The position numbers were made by a program, and so were the translations under genes. A model generated the notes under the pieces. That model worked only from the letters and a program-made list of their open reading frames with translations. It searched no databases and had not been told where the DNA came from. Positions 54,306-63,965 of a DNA stretch of 64,000 bases are shown here, one piece after another. This stretch comes from Branchinecta lynchi (Eukaryota; Arthropoda; Branchiopoda; Anostraca; Branchinectidae). The stretch is taken from the NCBI GenBank assembly GCA_023053575.1, contig JAKZAP010000022.1, forward strand, positions 13,868,518 through 13,932,517. The letters run 5' to 3'. How positions within the stretch are numbered: the stretch's first letter is position 1; the number at the start of each line of letters is the position of its first letter.

Positions 54306-54422
54306 CTTTTCCTCTGTCAAAAAATATTGTTTCGAGAAGAATCAAAGACATTGCAAGTGATATCGTCATTCAGGTTGCGAATTAAGTAAAGGAAAATTTT
54401 GCGATACAGCTGGATGAAAGCA
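54306..54422 (+). pseudogene. hAT transposase fragment
   Basis: The reading is SRRIKDIASDIVIQVAN, stop, VKENFAIQLDESM, stop. The pattern V-x-R-R-I-x-x-[MI]-A-x-D-[IV]...F-A-[IL]-Q-L-D-E-S is a known stretch of hAT transposases of the ZBED/ZMYM-related type, near the catalytic aspartate. In-frame stops show it is dead. It supports assigning the CAGTGGTT element to hAT. Confidence 0.6.
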
Positions 54423-54719
54423 TGTAGAACATCAAAACGAATACACAGAAACAGGCTGACTGAAAAATATGCCGCTAATGGTTTTTCTAATGACGTCGAG
54501 GCGAGATTTGACAAAATTGTTGCTACAAAGCAGCCTCTAGTGATTGCCACATTGATTTTGGATATATTTTTACACATGTTTCCGTATCATATATGGTAAT
54601 AACTATCGTCTTTGCACGTTCTTAAAAAGGGGGTAGGCTACGCAATCTTTTCCAGCCTTTATTAGGGGTACGCTGTACGGAAAAGGTCGGGAACCACTGA
54701 TCTATGATACCATCGATAA

Positions 54720-55380
54720 TCCTTACTTTTATTTTGGATTCCCAAAAGAATATCTAATCATACATATTTCGAAAATGCCGCCTGCAGCACTTTTCGTAAT
54801 ATTCTCTATTTTGTGGAAGGGCGCGTCTTTAAGCCAGTTTTAGGACTGAGATTTTGAAACATTAAAAACTAGAATTTGGATGGAAATTAAATTTGGCAGG
54901 AAAAAGCAAATAAAAGGTTCGCCAGCGGCACTCACTTTCTGTGATTATGGGTAGTATATTAACTATACTACAGATGCTGCTGCTGCCGGAACGTCACTCC
55001 GTCCGCTTTCTCGAAATTCTTAGAGTCTTGGTATTTAATCAACGGTAAATGATAGAATCTGTAAGAGAAGCAGTTACATTTTAGCCTACAGAAAAAAAAT
55101 GGATTTCGAGAATTTTCGACTGCGGCGCTCGATTTAATTTTCTAGTGGCTATAATAGATAGAAGCTGCTACTGCAATCATGCCCGCCAATATATTCTACA
55201 TGTGGGCTTTGCCAAAACGCCGACTAATAGTTGGCTAATCGTCTTTGCTCGCGTATTTCATGCTGACCTTTATTGTTACTCTTGCTACGTAATCGTTTCT
55301 GTTCCATAATCTAAAGCTCAAATTCTTAGTTCTAGGATTCGGTAAATTTTTTGGAAGATTAGTAAAATTTTGGCTCTGCA
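54720..55380. other. Right part of the hAT-4 element, nothing coding recognised
   Basis: The sequence between the nested hAT-1 element and the right terminus. Blocks such as 'ctttttattttggatt', 'cgtaatattctctattt' and 'aactagaatttgga' resemble the subterminal part of hAT-3 (35,820-35,960), suggesting related families. No frame is recognised. Confidence 0.4.
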
Positions 55381-55689
55381 CCCCCCCCCCCCACCGAAAA
55401 TGCACTTGCGACGCCCCTGCCTCTGAGACATAGATAAGTATCGCACAAAGGGAGTCATTTGACTTTGACCTGTTCACCGACCAAAAGCCATTCTCAATAT
55501 GCCATAACGAGTTTCGACTACCGTTCTGCGTAACCTACATCGGATCGTCATTCTCGCAAATATCACACGACACAATTACATACATAGACATTTCATCTGT
55601 ACATACAATTTATGGATATTGTTTAACTTAGATAGAATGACAATTCTGGGTAAAATAAGGTACAACAGACTTGAGATAAAATCAGTCGA

Positions 55690-56230
55690 GTTTATGGGTG
55701 ATCTTACTAGTCTCTGGGTCTTACTAGTCTACTAATCTCAGAAGCCAGGTCTTTCCAGATATCAAGTTTCATTCAGATCGGATCACCCGTACGAAAGTTG
55801 CATATACGTTGCAGATATGAAAGTTGCATACACGAAAGTTGCAATATATATGTTCAGGACTCCTCTTTCCTCCAGTCCCCCATGATTTTCGGATCGGAAA
55901 ATTTACTATTTCCAAGTTAATCTGGCCGGGTCCCTGATATGCCTGCCAGGTTTCATTGTTCTAGCCCACCTGGAAGTACCTTAAATTCGGACAACCGGAA
56001 TTGGCCACCCCATTCCAACTCCCCCCAGAGTATCCGAATCCGATCCAGTTCTGTCAACGATATACCTAGGGCTTGTGCTTGTTCTTCTCACCAAGTTTCA
56101 TCCCGATCGCTCCACTCTAAGCGTGTCAGAAAATTTCCGGTTCCCCCGTCAGGGTCCCCCCCCCACAGTCATGAGATCCGGTCCGGATTGAAACGAGACA
56201 CCTGAGACACGAGGTTTTTCCAGATATCAA
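55690..56230 (-). repeat. Repeat family C, copy 3' of gene E
   Basis: It matches 29,040-29,540 beside gene B in order and orientation ('ctgggtcttactagtc', 'tttccagatatcaagtttca', 'cctagggcttgtgcttg'). Confidence 0.65.
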
Positions 56231-56427
56231 CGTATTTGCATGCAATGGTATGCATGTTACGGTACGCATGCAATGACTGTACTAAACCATGTCCAAAGAA
56301 CTGCTTAGTATTTGGCCTTCCATTCTACGCTTTGCCAACTTTCTTCTAAAGGAATAGGATAATTTCTTCGTTTAATTTCGTCGAAGTACAAAAATATCTA
56401 GCAAATTACTAATTAGCAAGGAGATCT

Positions 56428-58315
56428 CTAGTATTTGGGGGCATACGATGGGTAAGCTGGTGCCTTGTACGCTGGGTACGCTGGTGCCTTGTAGGCTGGT
56501 GCGGGGTAAGCTGGGGCATTGTACGCTGGTGCTGGGTAGGATGGCTTGTAGGCCGGTTTGTAGTCGTATTTGGCCTCGCCGGAGTACTGGACATCAGCGA
56601 CGTATCCGGTGTAGTCATCAGCGGTGTATGAGACAGTCTGGACACGGCCGTCTGGGAGAAGGGTCTGGTAGCTTCCCTTGACGTATCCCTTGTCGTCAGC
56701 GGTCTCTTCGTGCTTGTAGTCATTGTAGGTGTAGTCGTCCTTCACGGCCCAGGCGAAGTTGTAAGGCGCTGGAGCATTCTGAAAAGAAGAAAAATATTAG
56801 TCTACTCTGATCTAAGGACTGCTCGTGTTGGAAAAACGGAGTTGTAATGGAATGTAGATAAGGTTGTATGTATTTATAGAAGAATGAGTACAGTAATTAT
56901 TTCTGAATGGAAACAGAAGGCGACGTTGACGAAAAACTCACAGCACCGAGTGGAGAATAAAAAAAGAATTATTCAAAGGGTCAAAAGTAAGTATTCCGGC
57001 CTTTTTGCTGATCCCAAGAATAGGACAAATATTAGACGACAGGCAGAGGTAACATTTGACCAGATTTGGGACTACCAGATGAGATACACCGCTATTACTC
57101 AGTTGGGGGAGGGATATGTGTAATGGTGTGAGACTGTTCAAGGAACGAGGCGAGGGCTAACTGAAGCGAAATCCAAGCCAAACAATAAAAAGATAATACA
57201 GCAATGCATTGTATGAGCACAGTATGGATGCCAGGGTCCCAGTAGAGCCAACACAGAGAGAGACAAGAGACAAAAAATTTAATATATAATGGAATTTTAC
57301 AAGAGAAAATTTTAATATCATAACAGACCTACCACGTGAAAATCTATACAGATTTGTTTGTGGCAGGACTAAATAATTTAATCACTTAGCCTAATTATAT
57401 TTGGAACAAAAAAGAAAAGGGAAAAAATAAATGCAGGACCATACGTAAACAACTATATAGATATATTTTTTTGTTTGTTAAGTATTATATATAAATCCCA
57501 CGTTTGTTACATAACCTGCACGTAAGGTTATCGTAAATTATCTTCAGACTTGAAACCTTTAACTTTTGCTTGTTGTGATCCTCATAAGAAATGCGTAGCT
57601 GCTTTCTTTTAACTGACAAATATACTTTTTGTTCAGTGAAATATTTTATTCTGTCTCTCTAAGTGCCACTAACGAGCACGACATTTTTTGTCCTAATTGT
57701 AAAGGACAAATCTTCCTAGACATCAAGTACTTTTTTCCTTTATCAAAGTTGCAAAAAGCATGTCCGAACTCCATAGATTAATATATACTCACATCGTATG
57801 TCTTGTAGTCTGCCTTGTACGCCGGCTTGTACTCCTGGTACGCTGGCTTTGGGTACTGGGGAGCAGCGGCGGCGACGGCGATAAAAGCGGCGATAATGAA
57901 AACCTGCAGAAAATCAAGATTAGTGAGACGCAAAACTAGCTAGATGGAGTGACTATTTTAACAGGTTTAACAGTCCATGTCTCAATCACAAGGCGTACGA
58001 TTTACTCGGGGAAAGCTGCCATCGACAGACCAACGCGCACTTGTAATTTTTTACGCAAGCGCGCTCCCACGGCCAATCCCTCCAACCCTGATGCTTAGTC
58101 CTTTGTATTATTTTTTTTTTCGACTTCTGACATTTCCTCTTCCTCTTATCTCATTTTCACAGCCCAGTTGGTTCCTTCCAGACCAAGCTAATTAACAAGG
58201 ATTATTCAGTAACTGGGATCTTAAGAACACCCGTGAACTTCAAGAAAACCTCAGCTGATTATTCCTGCTGTTATGGAGATCCTCGGTTAAAAAAAACAGT
58301 AAATTTTACCTTCAT
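56428..58315 (-). CDS. RR-type cuticle protein, gene E (three exons)
   Basis: Secreted chitin-binding cuticle protein of 155 residues. The exons are 58,310-58,315 (ATG AAG), 57,793-57,903 (37 codons, last codon GAT instead of GAC) and 56,428-56,778 (116 codons plus TAG). Signal peptide MKVFIIAAFIAVAAA, then APQYPKP. The RR core is the same as in B, C and D. The tail carries PAYNAPAY as in B. The 5' leader reads TTCAACATGAAG rather than TTCATCATGAAG. The introns have no B- or C/D-specific insertions but contain a private 240-bp insertion. A poly(A) signal ATTAAA lies at 56,371-56,376. Confidence 0.93.
57252..57494 (+). mobile_element. Private insertion in intron 2 of gene E, possible LINE fragment
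   Basis: Genes B, C and D read straight from 'gccaa(c/t)cca' to 'cccacgtttg', whereas gene E has about 240 extra bases. One plus-strand frame gives ITDLPRENLYRFVCGRTK, stop, which looks protein-like and could be the C-terminal end of a LINE ORF2. I cannot assign it with certainty. Confidence 0.4.
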
Positions 58316-58352
58316 GTTGAACTTGTGAGCTTGTCTTTCTTACTACAGAAAC

Positions 58353-58388
58353 ACTGATACAACTCATTTGAATCCGCCGATTCTTATA
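58353..58388 (-). promoter_or_regulatory. Core promoter of gene E
   Basis: TATAAG (58,383-58,388) and the initiator TCAGT (58,353-58,357, +1 at 58,355) are 33 bases apart on the minus strand. Confidence 0.75.
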
Positions 58389-58654
58389 CTTCCTGACTCT
58401 GAGATGAACAAGCCGGACGAGATTTAGGTGAACGCCCTAAAGTCCGCACCTTAGATTGGCACTATCCAGCTGGAGCTCTGAACCGCTGACCTATATTTTT
58501 GCGATGTTAACCTTACAAGGCCGTTAAAACCGGCGAATGTCCAGAATCGCTAGGCCTTTCGGGTGGAACGCTACTTGATTGAGTATCTAAACGGTTCCGG
58601 TATAATTTGTATGACTCGAGGTATCGCAGAATGGGTATCTGGTCTATGGAAACA

Positions 58655-58895
58655 AAAGGTGCGTTCTTGTCACGGGAGTTCTCACCGGTGGTCTCCGGTT
58701 TTTCATATAAGCCGTTATTGCATCCACCGGTGACTTCTCACCAGTCTTATAACCCGTTTTTGAACTAACCAGTGTCCGGTTTTATCTCACCGGTGCGGAC
58801 TAACCAGAACCTGCTCGTGAGCCCTGCTACAGCGAGGAGTTAGCCGGTTTTCATCAACTCACAGGTGAACCAAAAAAACGCGTTTGAAGGGAAGA
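58655..58895. mobile_element. Possible MITE upstream of gene E
   Basis: The sequence after 'tggaaacaaaa' is unlike that upstream of genes B, C and D, which share this left flank, so an insertion is likely. The left end GGTGCGTTCTTGTCAC is roughly inverted at the right ('ggtgaaccaaaaaaacgcgt'). 'tcaccggtg' palindromes recur inside. Superfamily unknown. Confidence 0.45.
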
Positions 58896-59015
58896 ACCCG
58901 ACACTGGTGACTCAACACCAGAGACAGCCTGGAGTGCAACGAACGCAGCTAAAAACATCGACGGTTAAAATAGCGAAAGCAAAAAGTGTGCCGTGAAAAC
59001 AGTGACGGTCTAAAC

Positions 59016-59297
59016 CAGGGGTTCCTTGCCGGTACCAAGGGGTACGCAAGGTCCCACAATCAAGTTCGTCTGTGGCTTTTATATCTTGCCTCGATAATTT
59101 TTGAGTCTTCTGACTTTTCAATACTGTTCTCAAGATTAGACACCCCATCGTACGCAATTTCAGATTCACATTTATGCATGATGATCGTCTTTTTGACGAT
59201 CTTAACGCGATAACAAAGCGAAGATTTGTTAAGAAAGGGGTACGCAACGTTTTTGAACCTGGACTAGGGTGTACACGGCCAAGGTCGAGAACCACTG
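59016..59297 (+). mobile_element. hAT-1 MITE upstream of gene E
   Basis: The left end CAGGGGTTCCTTGCCGGTAC and the right end GGTCGAGAACCACTG belong to the family at 53,890-54,699, with the same 'ggggtacgcaa' subterminal motif. Flanking octamers gtctaaac/atctaaac agree at 7 of 8. Relics of the same insertion lie upstream of genes B (about 33,346-33,400), C (about 44,710-44,760) and D (about 51,970-52,065). Non-coding, 282 bp. Confidence 0.83.
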
Positions 59298-59689
59298 ATC
59301 TAAACCACGCCGTGCAAAAACTTCCCCTGAAAAAAGGGGTTAAAGGCGGATTCTCTAGCAGTGGAATCCCCACATTTTTGTGTGTCTCCGAGACCCACTT
59401 TCCATTGTCTCTTGAGTCCTTCCAAAAATACAAATATAAATTAAAGTAAGACAAGACCTTTACAAGCGTCACCGAACTTTTTCTTTTTTGAAAAAATCTC
59501 ATTTGGGTGTATTCCCTGTGTTCTCGTTGTTTTCCATACGGAGAGTTGGAAGTGACTCCCTTCGACTCCTTAAGGACTTCCCGGGGATCAGACGGCGAGA
59601 GTAAGCTTCAATTGCCTAACGTCATGAGACACAGGACTTCTGACTGCAGGGTTTAAAGAAAGACGTAAAAGGGACAGTTTTTGGGATCC

Positions 59690-60900
59690 CCAAACGTTAG
59701 TGAAGGGTTACCCATGACTTCTTAAAGGCTGTCCGTCTGCCCTTTCGTCCGTCTGTTAGCACGATAACTCTCGAAGTAGTTGAGATATTTCTTTTCAAAC
59801 TTGGTATGTGGAGTCTCTAGATCAAAGCATAGGTCTAGTTCGTAGATGGGCTTCGTAGCCCTATATTTAGGGGTGGGGGAGGGGGCTCAAATGAAGGGTC
59901 GAATTTTGTTTTAAATCAAGTAATATTTGAATCAGGGATAAGAAGATATGCTGAATCTATATCTGAAACTAATTTTCTCGTCCGACAAATGGTTTACCCA
60001 AAATCCGGTCGAAACTAAAAAATTGTTAAAATCAGAGTTTCATCTGAAGTTGGTTAGAGGTTCGATACTGGGGTAAGCAGAAATATCGAGTCCGTTTTTG
60101 TACTTTATTTTATTGACGGACCAGTAACTCGCCCAAAATCCGGCTGAAGCCGGAAAATGAGTAAAAGGGAAAGTCTTATCTGAAGTTGAGTAGACGTTTG
60201 ACAAAAGGGCAAGGGGACATGCTGAATTCGTTCTATAACTTTATTTTTTTCCGGACGAGGGTTGACTTGCAATCCGGCCAAACCGGGAAATTCAGTAAAA
60301 AGCAATTTTTCTGAGGTTAATTATAGTTCCGATATCGGGGTAAAAATACATGCTGAATTCATATCCGAAGTTTATTTTCTCACTAGCCAAGCAATTCGCC
60401 CGGAATCCGGCAAAATCAGGAAATTTTCTCAAAAGTTTATTACAGCTTTGTCTTGGAGGTAAGAACTCATGCTGAATCCACTATCTGTTCTTGGTTTCCT
60501 CAACGGATCAGCATTTGTGACGTAGCTGGTGAGAAGGAGAGCCTAAAAATATTGGGAAATAAAAAGTCGTCAGTAAAACTTGCTGGAAGGTTGTTAAAGG
60601 GGAAATAGACACGATGAGTCGGGAAATTTTTTTTTTCTCACCTTGGATGGGAAGTCCGGTTAGAATCGTCGGCGGAAGTTTACGAATAAACCTAATTATT
60701 AGATATTGGTTTTGGTGAAAGTATTACCCAGTGGATCCCGGTAAGGGGTCTGCAAGTTTATATTGCAAGTTTACGGATTCTAGAAATCTGTCATATCTGT
60801 ATCAGAAAGTTTAAAAATATTAACACCGGCCGTACAAGATGTACAGAAGCCGGAATCTCGCGATCCATCTACTGGATCGTCATTTATTATCGCGATTCAT
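59690..60900 (+). repeat. Family A repeat upstream of gene E, long copy
   Basis: It starts 'ttttgggatccccaaacgtt' and has 'ctgttagcacgataactctc' and 'cttggtatgtgg' (the uninterrupted target of the 250-bp element). It then has about five imperfect units with 'aaaatccggctgaagccgga'-like centres. Confidence 0.68.
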
Positions 60901-60904
60901 CGTG

Positions 60905-61950
60905 ATAATAACAAGGACAAAGTTTTCGATTGGATAGCAAAATTTGTATATTTGATCCAGGCAATTGCGTCCAGGCAGCCCAGTCTTTACCAGACTCCTT
61001 CAACATTTTTTACTATTGAATATTGATTACTATTAAAACAATGGCTGATTATCTGAGAATAGGCATTTCAGATATGGATTCAGCATGTGTCCCTATGCGT
61101 CAATCTTCTTTGACGAAATTGATCGAAACTTCTGCCATAATTCTGCCAAATTTCTGGTTTTGGCCGGATTCCGGGTGAACTAGTTGTCCGGCAAAAAAAC
61201 AAAGCTCAAATTCAGCATATCTCCTTACCCATATATCGAACCTCTATTCTACTTCAGATAAACTTACACTTTTAAGACATTTTCAGGTTTTGGCCCGGTT
61301 CCGGGCGAACTATATATCGGCATAGAAAATGATTGTCATATACGGATTCAGTATGTCTACTTACTCCTTAACTGAACATTTCATAAACTGAAACAAAACT
61401 TACTTTGTCAAATTTTCCGGTTTTGGACGGATTACGAACAAACTAATTGTCAATAACAAATTTTCCGGTTTTGGCCGGATTCCGTGTGAAATACTTACGG
61501 GTAGAAAATTGTTGTCATAGCCTATATGGATTCGGCATGTCTTCTTACCCCTAAATCGAACATTTAATCAACTCCAAATAAAAATTTTATTCTATCAATT
61601 TTTCCAGTTTTAGCCGGATTCCGGACGAACAATTGTCAAGTGAGAAAATAAGTTTCAGATATTGATTCGATGTCTCTTACCCCTTCTTCGATGTCTTTGA
61701 TTCGATGTCTCTGACTCTCTCATTAGCTTTTTAAAACTATTTTTGTCCCCTTAATTTGACCCCTCCTCCACCCCTAAATATTAAGTGATGGGGTCCATCT
61801 ACAAACTTATCCTATACTTCGGCCCAATGGATCCTCACAAAGCTTCAACAAAATATTGAATCCCTTCGAGAGTTATTGTGCTAACAGACAGACGGCCGGA
61901 CTGACAGACAACTTTACAAAGTCATATGTATCCCGTGGATTCCAAAAATA
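60905..61950 (-). repeat. Family A repeat, inverted relative to its neighbour
   Basis: It begins at its 3' end ('caaagttttcgattgga') and ends at its 5' markers ('cgagagttattgtgctaaca', 'gtcatatgtatcccgtgga'). The interior repeats 'ttttggccggattccgggtg'-like units. Together with 59,690-60,900 it forms a head-on inverted pair. Confidence 0.65.
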
Positions 61951-62204
61951 GGCAAAAACGTAAAAAAGCCACACTTAAGATAATTGTTTGAAGCTAATAC
62001 GCCTTAGGAAGATTTACGGCTTACTCCCACAGTTCAGTTGAACTAGTTCAACCCCCAGGACAACCTGGACGCCCAGGTTCTCGGGTGACTGGTTTATCTG
62101 AAGATGTATCGTTTAGTTCTTATGTTTTTTTGTTACAAGTTGTTTAATGGGATTTTGTTTAAAATAAAGAATAACCTAACGTAACCTAATCTAAATAATT
62201 ACAA

Positions 62205-62340
62205 TTCTATATGTGTAAACATTCCTTCAACCCAAGGTGACTGCGAATCATAGTTAACGCACGAAAAAGATAAGTCATCTCATTTCCTTCGATTAACAGT
62301 TCGGCCGTTCTTGGCAAGGGTCCTCTTCAGGCTCAGGGGA
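62205..62340 (-). repeat. Ribozyme-like repeat, inverted copy
   Basis: CTGAAGA and the stem GGACCCTT are present on the minus strand (core 62,299-62,330), but the closing box is GAAC instead of GAAA. The 'aaggtgactgcgaatcata' block seen left of the element at 34,190 is present too. Confidence 0.5.
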
Positions 62341-62540
62341 AAAACCGAAAAAACAGTGAAAGTACTATATTTATCTAGTACATCTAGCAAACTATTAAAT
62401 CTGCATTCATGAAACTAAAATAGCACTAAAAATTAAGGTTAAAATTTTGATTTGTTTTAACGAAAGTATGTGTTAAGTCTGGATAAAAGTTGAAAGAATA
62501 GAAAAGGATTTGGACTTTTGAAGTTCGCGAGTTAAGTATA

Positions 62541-62710
62541 CACTGTACAAAAAAAATCTTGCAGTATTTACTACTGGGATTATTCTTGTCTCTAAAGGCA
62601 TAATCTTATCTCTAATTCGGATTAATCTTATCTCAGTAGAGATAAGATTAATCCCAGTAGCAAGTACTGCAGTTAACTTTAATTCTTACTCGGAGAAACG
62701 TTGTACAGTG
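62541..62710. mobile_element. Mariner-like MITE, 170 bp
   Basis: CACTGTACAA at the left and TTGTACAGTG at the right are perfect 10-bp inverted ends. TA occurs on both sides (62,539-62,540 and 62,711-62,712), as expected for Tc1/mariner target sites. The centre is a near-palindrome of 'gggattaatcttatctc' type. A diverged copy lies at 16,086-16,252. Confidence 0.8.
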
Positions 62711-62714
62711 TAGT

Positions 62715-63330
62715 TATTGAAGGATTATTCTAAGTCTAGAAGGAGTTGGGAAAAAAAAAAGGTAGACTAATGGTCAAAAAAGAAATTCAGTATCAAGGCG
62801 AGGAATCAAGAAATATGTGAATAAATAAGAAAAGATACTACACAGGCTAGACTTAGTAGTAATAAAAAGGAGAAAAATAAGTACATCTTTTATAAGTATT
62901 TCTTATACGTATATAAGATCAATGCAAAAATTAATCAATATTGAGGACTTTTGGTGATTTATTAAAAGTTAGCTACATTTAGTAAAACTAACAGTTGTTT
63001 TATCCAGTCCACAATATTTATTTACAAGTAAATAAGATTGGGTATGTCGATACAAAAAATTACAATATGTAATAGTTTGGGCAACTTTCATCTACAAGGG
63101 CCTACGCACTCACCACCGCAGAATGGCGGTCAGCCTAAAACTGGAGTCCAGAAATAGCCGTTACTTTCCGTTGTACTCCGTTCATTTAATTCCATGACAT
63201 TGCATAAGGGGATCTTCCTTGCAAATTAGATTGGCTTCGAGTTCTGCTTCTTAAAATTCAAGGTCGATCTTTAGATCGATTACCAACATGTGTAAATTCT
63301 AAGCAACAGGGCGTGGACGTTAAGATCCAA
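62715..63330. other. Intergenic, nothing recognised
   Basis: AT-rich sequence upstream of gene F with no recognised gene or transposon end. Regulatory elements for gene F could lie here, but I cannot identify any. Confidence 0.4.
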
Positions 63331-63339
63331 AACAATGAG

Positions 63340-63375
63340 TATATATATCATTTGGCCGTTGTGGAGAGTATCAGT
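63340..63375 (+). promoter_or_regulatory. Core promoter of gene F
   Basis: TATATATA (63,340-63,347) lies 33 bases upstream of the A of the initiator TCAGT (63,371-63,375, +1 at 63,373). The geometry equals that of the minus-strand cuticle genes, which supports a real divergent promoter. Confidence 0.65.
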
Positions 63376-63427
63376 CACCATTCCTAGTATTCAACGAGCG
63401 AAGTTAAAGCTTCAAAGCCAGTACAAA

Positions 63428-63433
63428 ATGAAG
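63428..63433 (+). CDS. First coding exon of a divergent cuticle-type gene F (partial)
   Basis: ATG AAG is followed directly by the donor GTAATG. The predicted 5' UTR is 55 bases (63,373-63,427). A two-codon first exon ending in phase 0, with TATA at -33 and a TCAGT initiator, is exactly the plan of genes A to E. I therefore infer another RR-type cuticle gene, transcribed away from gene E and continuing past the window. No second exon is visible in the remaining 570 bases, so the product is unproven. Confidence 0.55.
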
Positions 63434-63539
63434 GTAATGCTTTTGTTGTTTACGTAAAATTGAACAAAAGTTAACAACCCTAGTAAGTTAAATACTTTTA
63501 GAAAAGATTTAAGAAAAATCGGATTTCGAAAAAAACTGT

Positions 63540-63800
63540 TTAGCTTGCAGTGGTAAATCCCAATGCAGATATAATATAATTTATAATAATTGGATAATTA
63601 TATAATTTTATTATTGCGTTATATTGATTTTAATTAAATGCCTGCCATTATATAGGATGTAAAATTTGTAATAATTATTACAAATAATTATTTGTAACAA
63701 TTACAGATAAAATACAAATAATATAATATATAATGTGTTAATTTATTAACACATTAATAAATTAATGTGTGATTACAAATAATTACACGTTTGTAATAAT
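63540..63800. repeat. AT-rich palindromic tract in intron 1 of gene F
   Basis: Extremely AT-rich, with 'tgtgttaatttattaacaca' (63,735-63,754) forming a hairpin and 'ttaataaattaatgtgtg' after it. 'taattattacaaataattat' also folds back. This is probably a decayed foldback or MITE remnant, or simple sequence. Confidence 0.5.
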
Positions 63801-63859
63801 TTCGCTGTGTAATGACGTCCCACTGTGTAACGCCCTTAACTGAGCAACCTGTTTATTTT

Positions 63860-63965
63860 ACTTATCAAAGGACCCTAATGCAGTTCTAATGCAGCCTGCT
63901 TCGGCAATCTCTCCCTTCATTCGGAAGCTTGGGATGCCCAATTTCATCCGGTGGATTCCAACCCC
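63860..63965 (+). repeat. Repeat family D fragment
   Basis: 'aaaggaccctaatgcagttc', 'gcagcctgcttcggcaa' and 'cattcggaagcttgggatgc' are diverged versions of the 5,570-5,670 block. Confidence 0.45.

Larger units (their letters stand above)
53890..54699 (+). mobile_element. hAT-1 element with transposase remnant, middle level of the nest
   Basis: The termini are CAGTGGTTCCCAACCGG and GGTCGGGAACCACTG, the classic hAT terminal form. Flanking octamers atcaatga and atctatga agree at 7 of 8. The subterminal sequence repeats 'gtacgcg'-type motifs. A decayed transposase lies inside (54,306-54,422) and another element is inserted at 54,037-54,236. Confidence 0.88.
53240..55419. mobile_element. hAT-like element, family hAT-4, outer level of a nest
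   Basis: The left end CAGGGGGGTCGCAAG plus a G run and the right end CTTGCGACGCCCCTG are inverted copies. The 8-bp target duplication cctctgag is perfect (53,232-53,239 and 55,420-55,427). The interior (53,330-53,880) has degenerate units with 'attcggtat', 'gggattcggtaat' and 'agttata(c)agaat' phrases. A hAT-1 element is inserted at 53,890-54,699. No transposase of its own is recognised. Confidence 0.85.

Noticed and set aside
58912..59502. 196-codon minus-strand frame upstream of gene E
   Set aside because: It runs across the hAT-1 MITE at 59,016-59,297 and its flanks. The equivalent regions upstream of other genes have no such frame.
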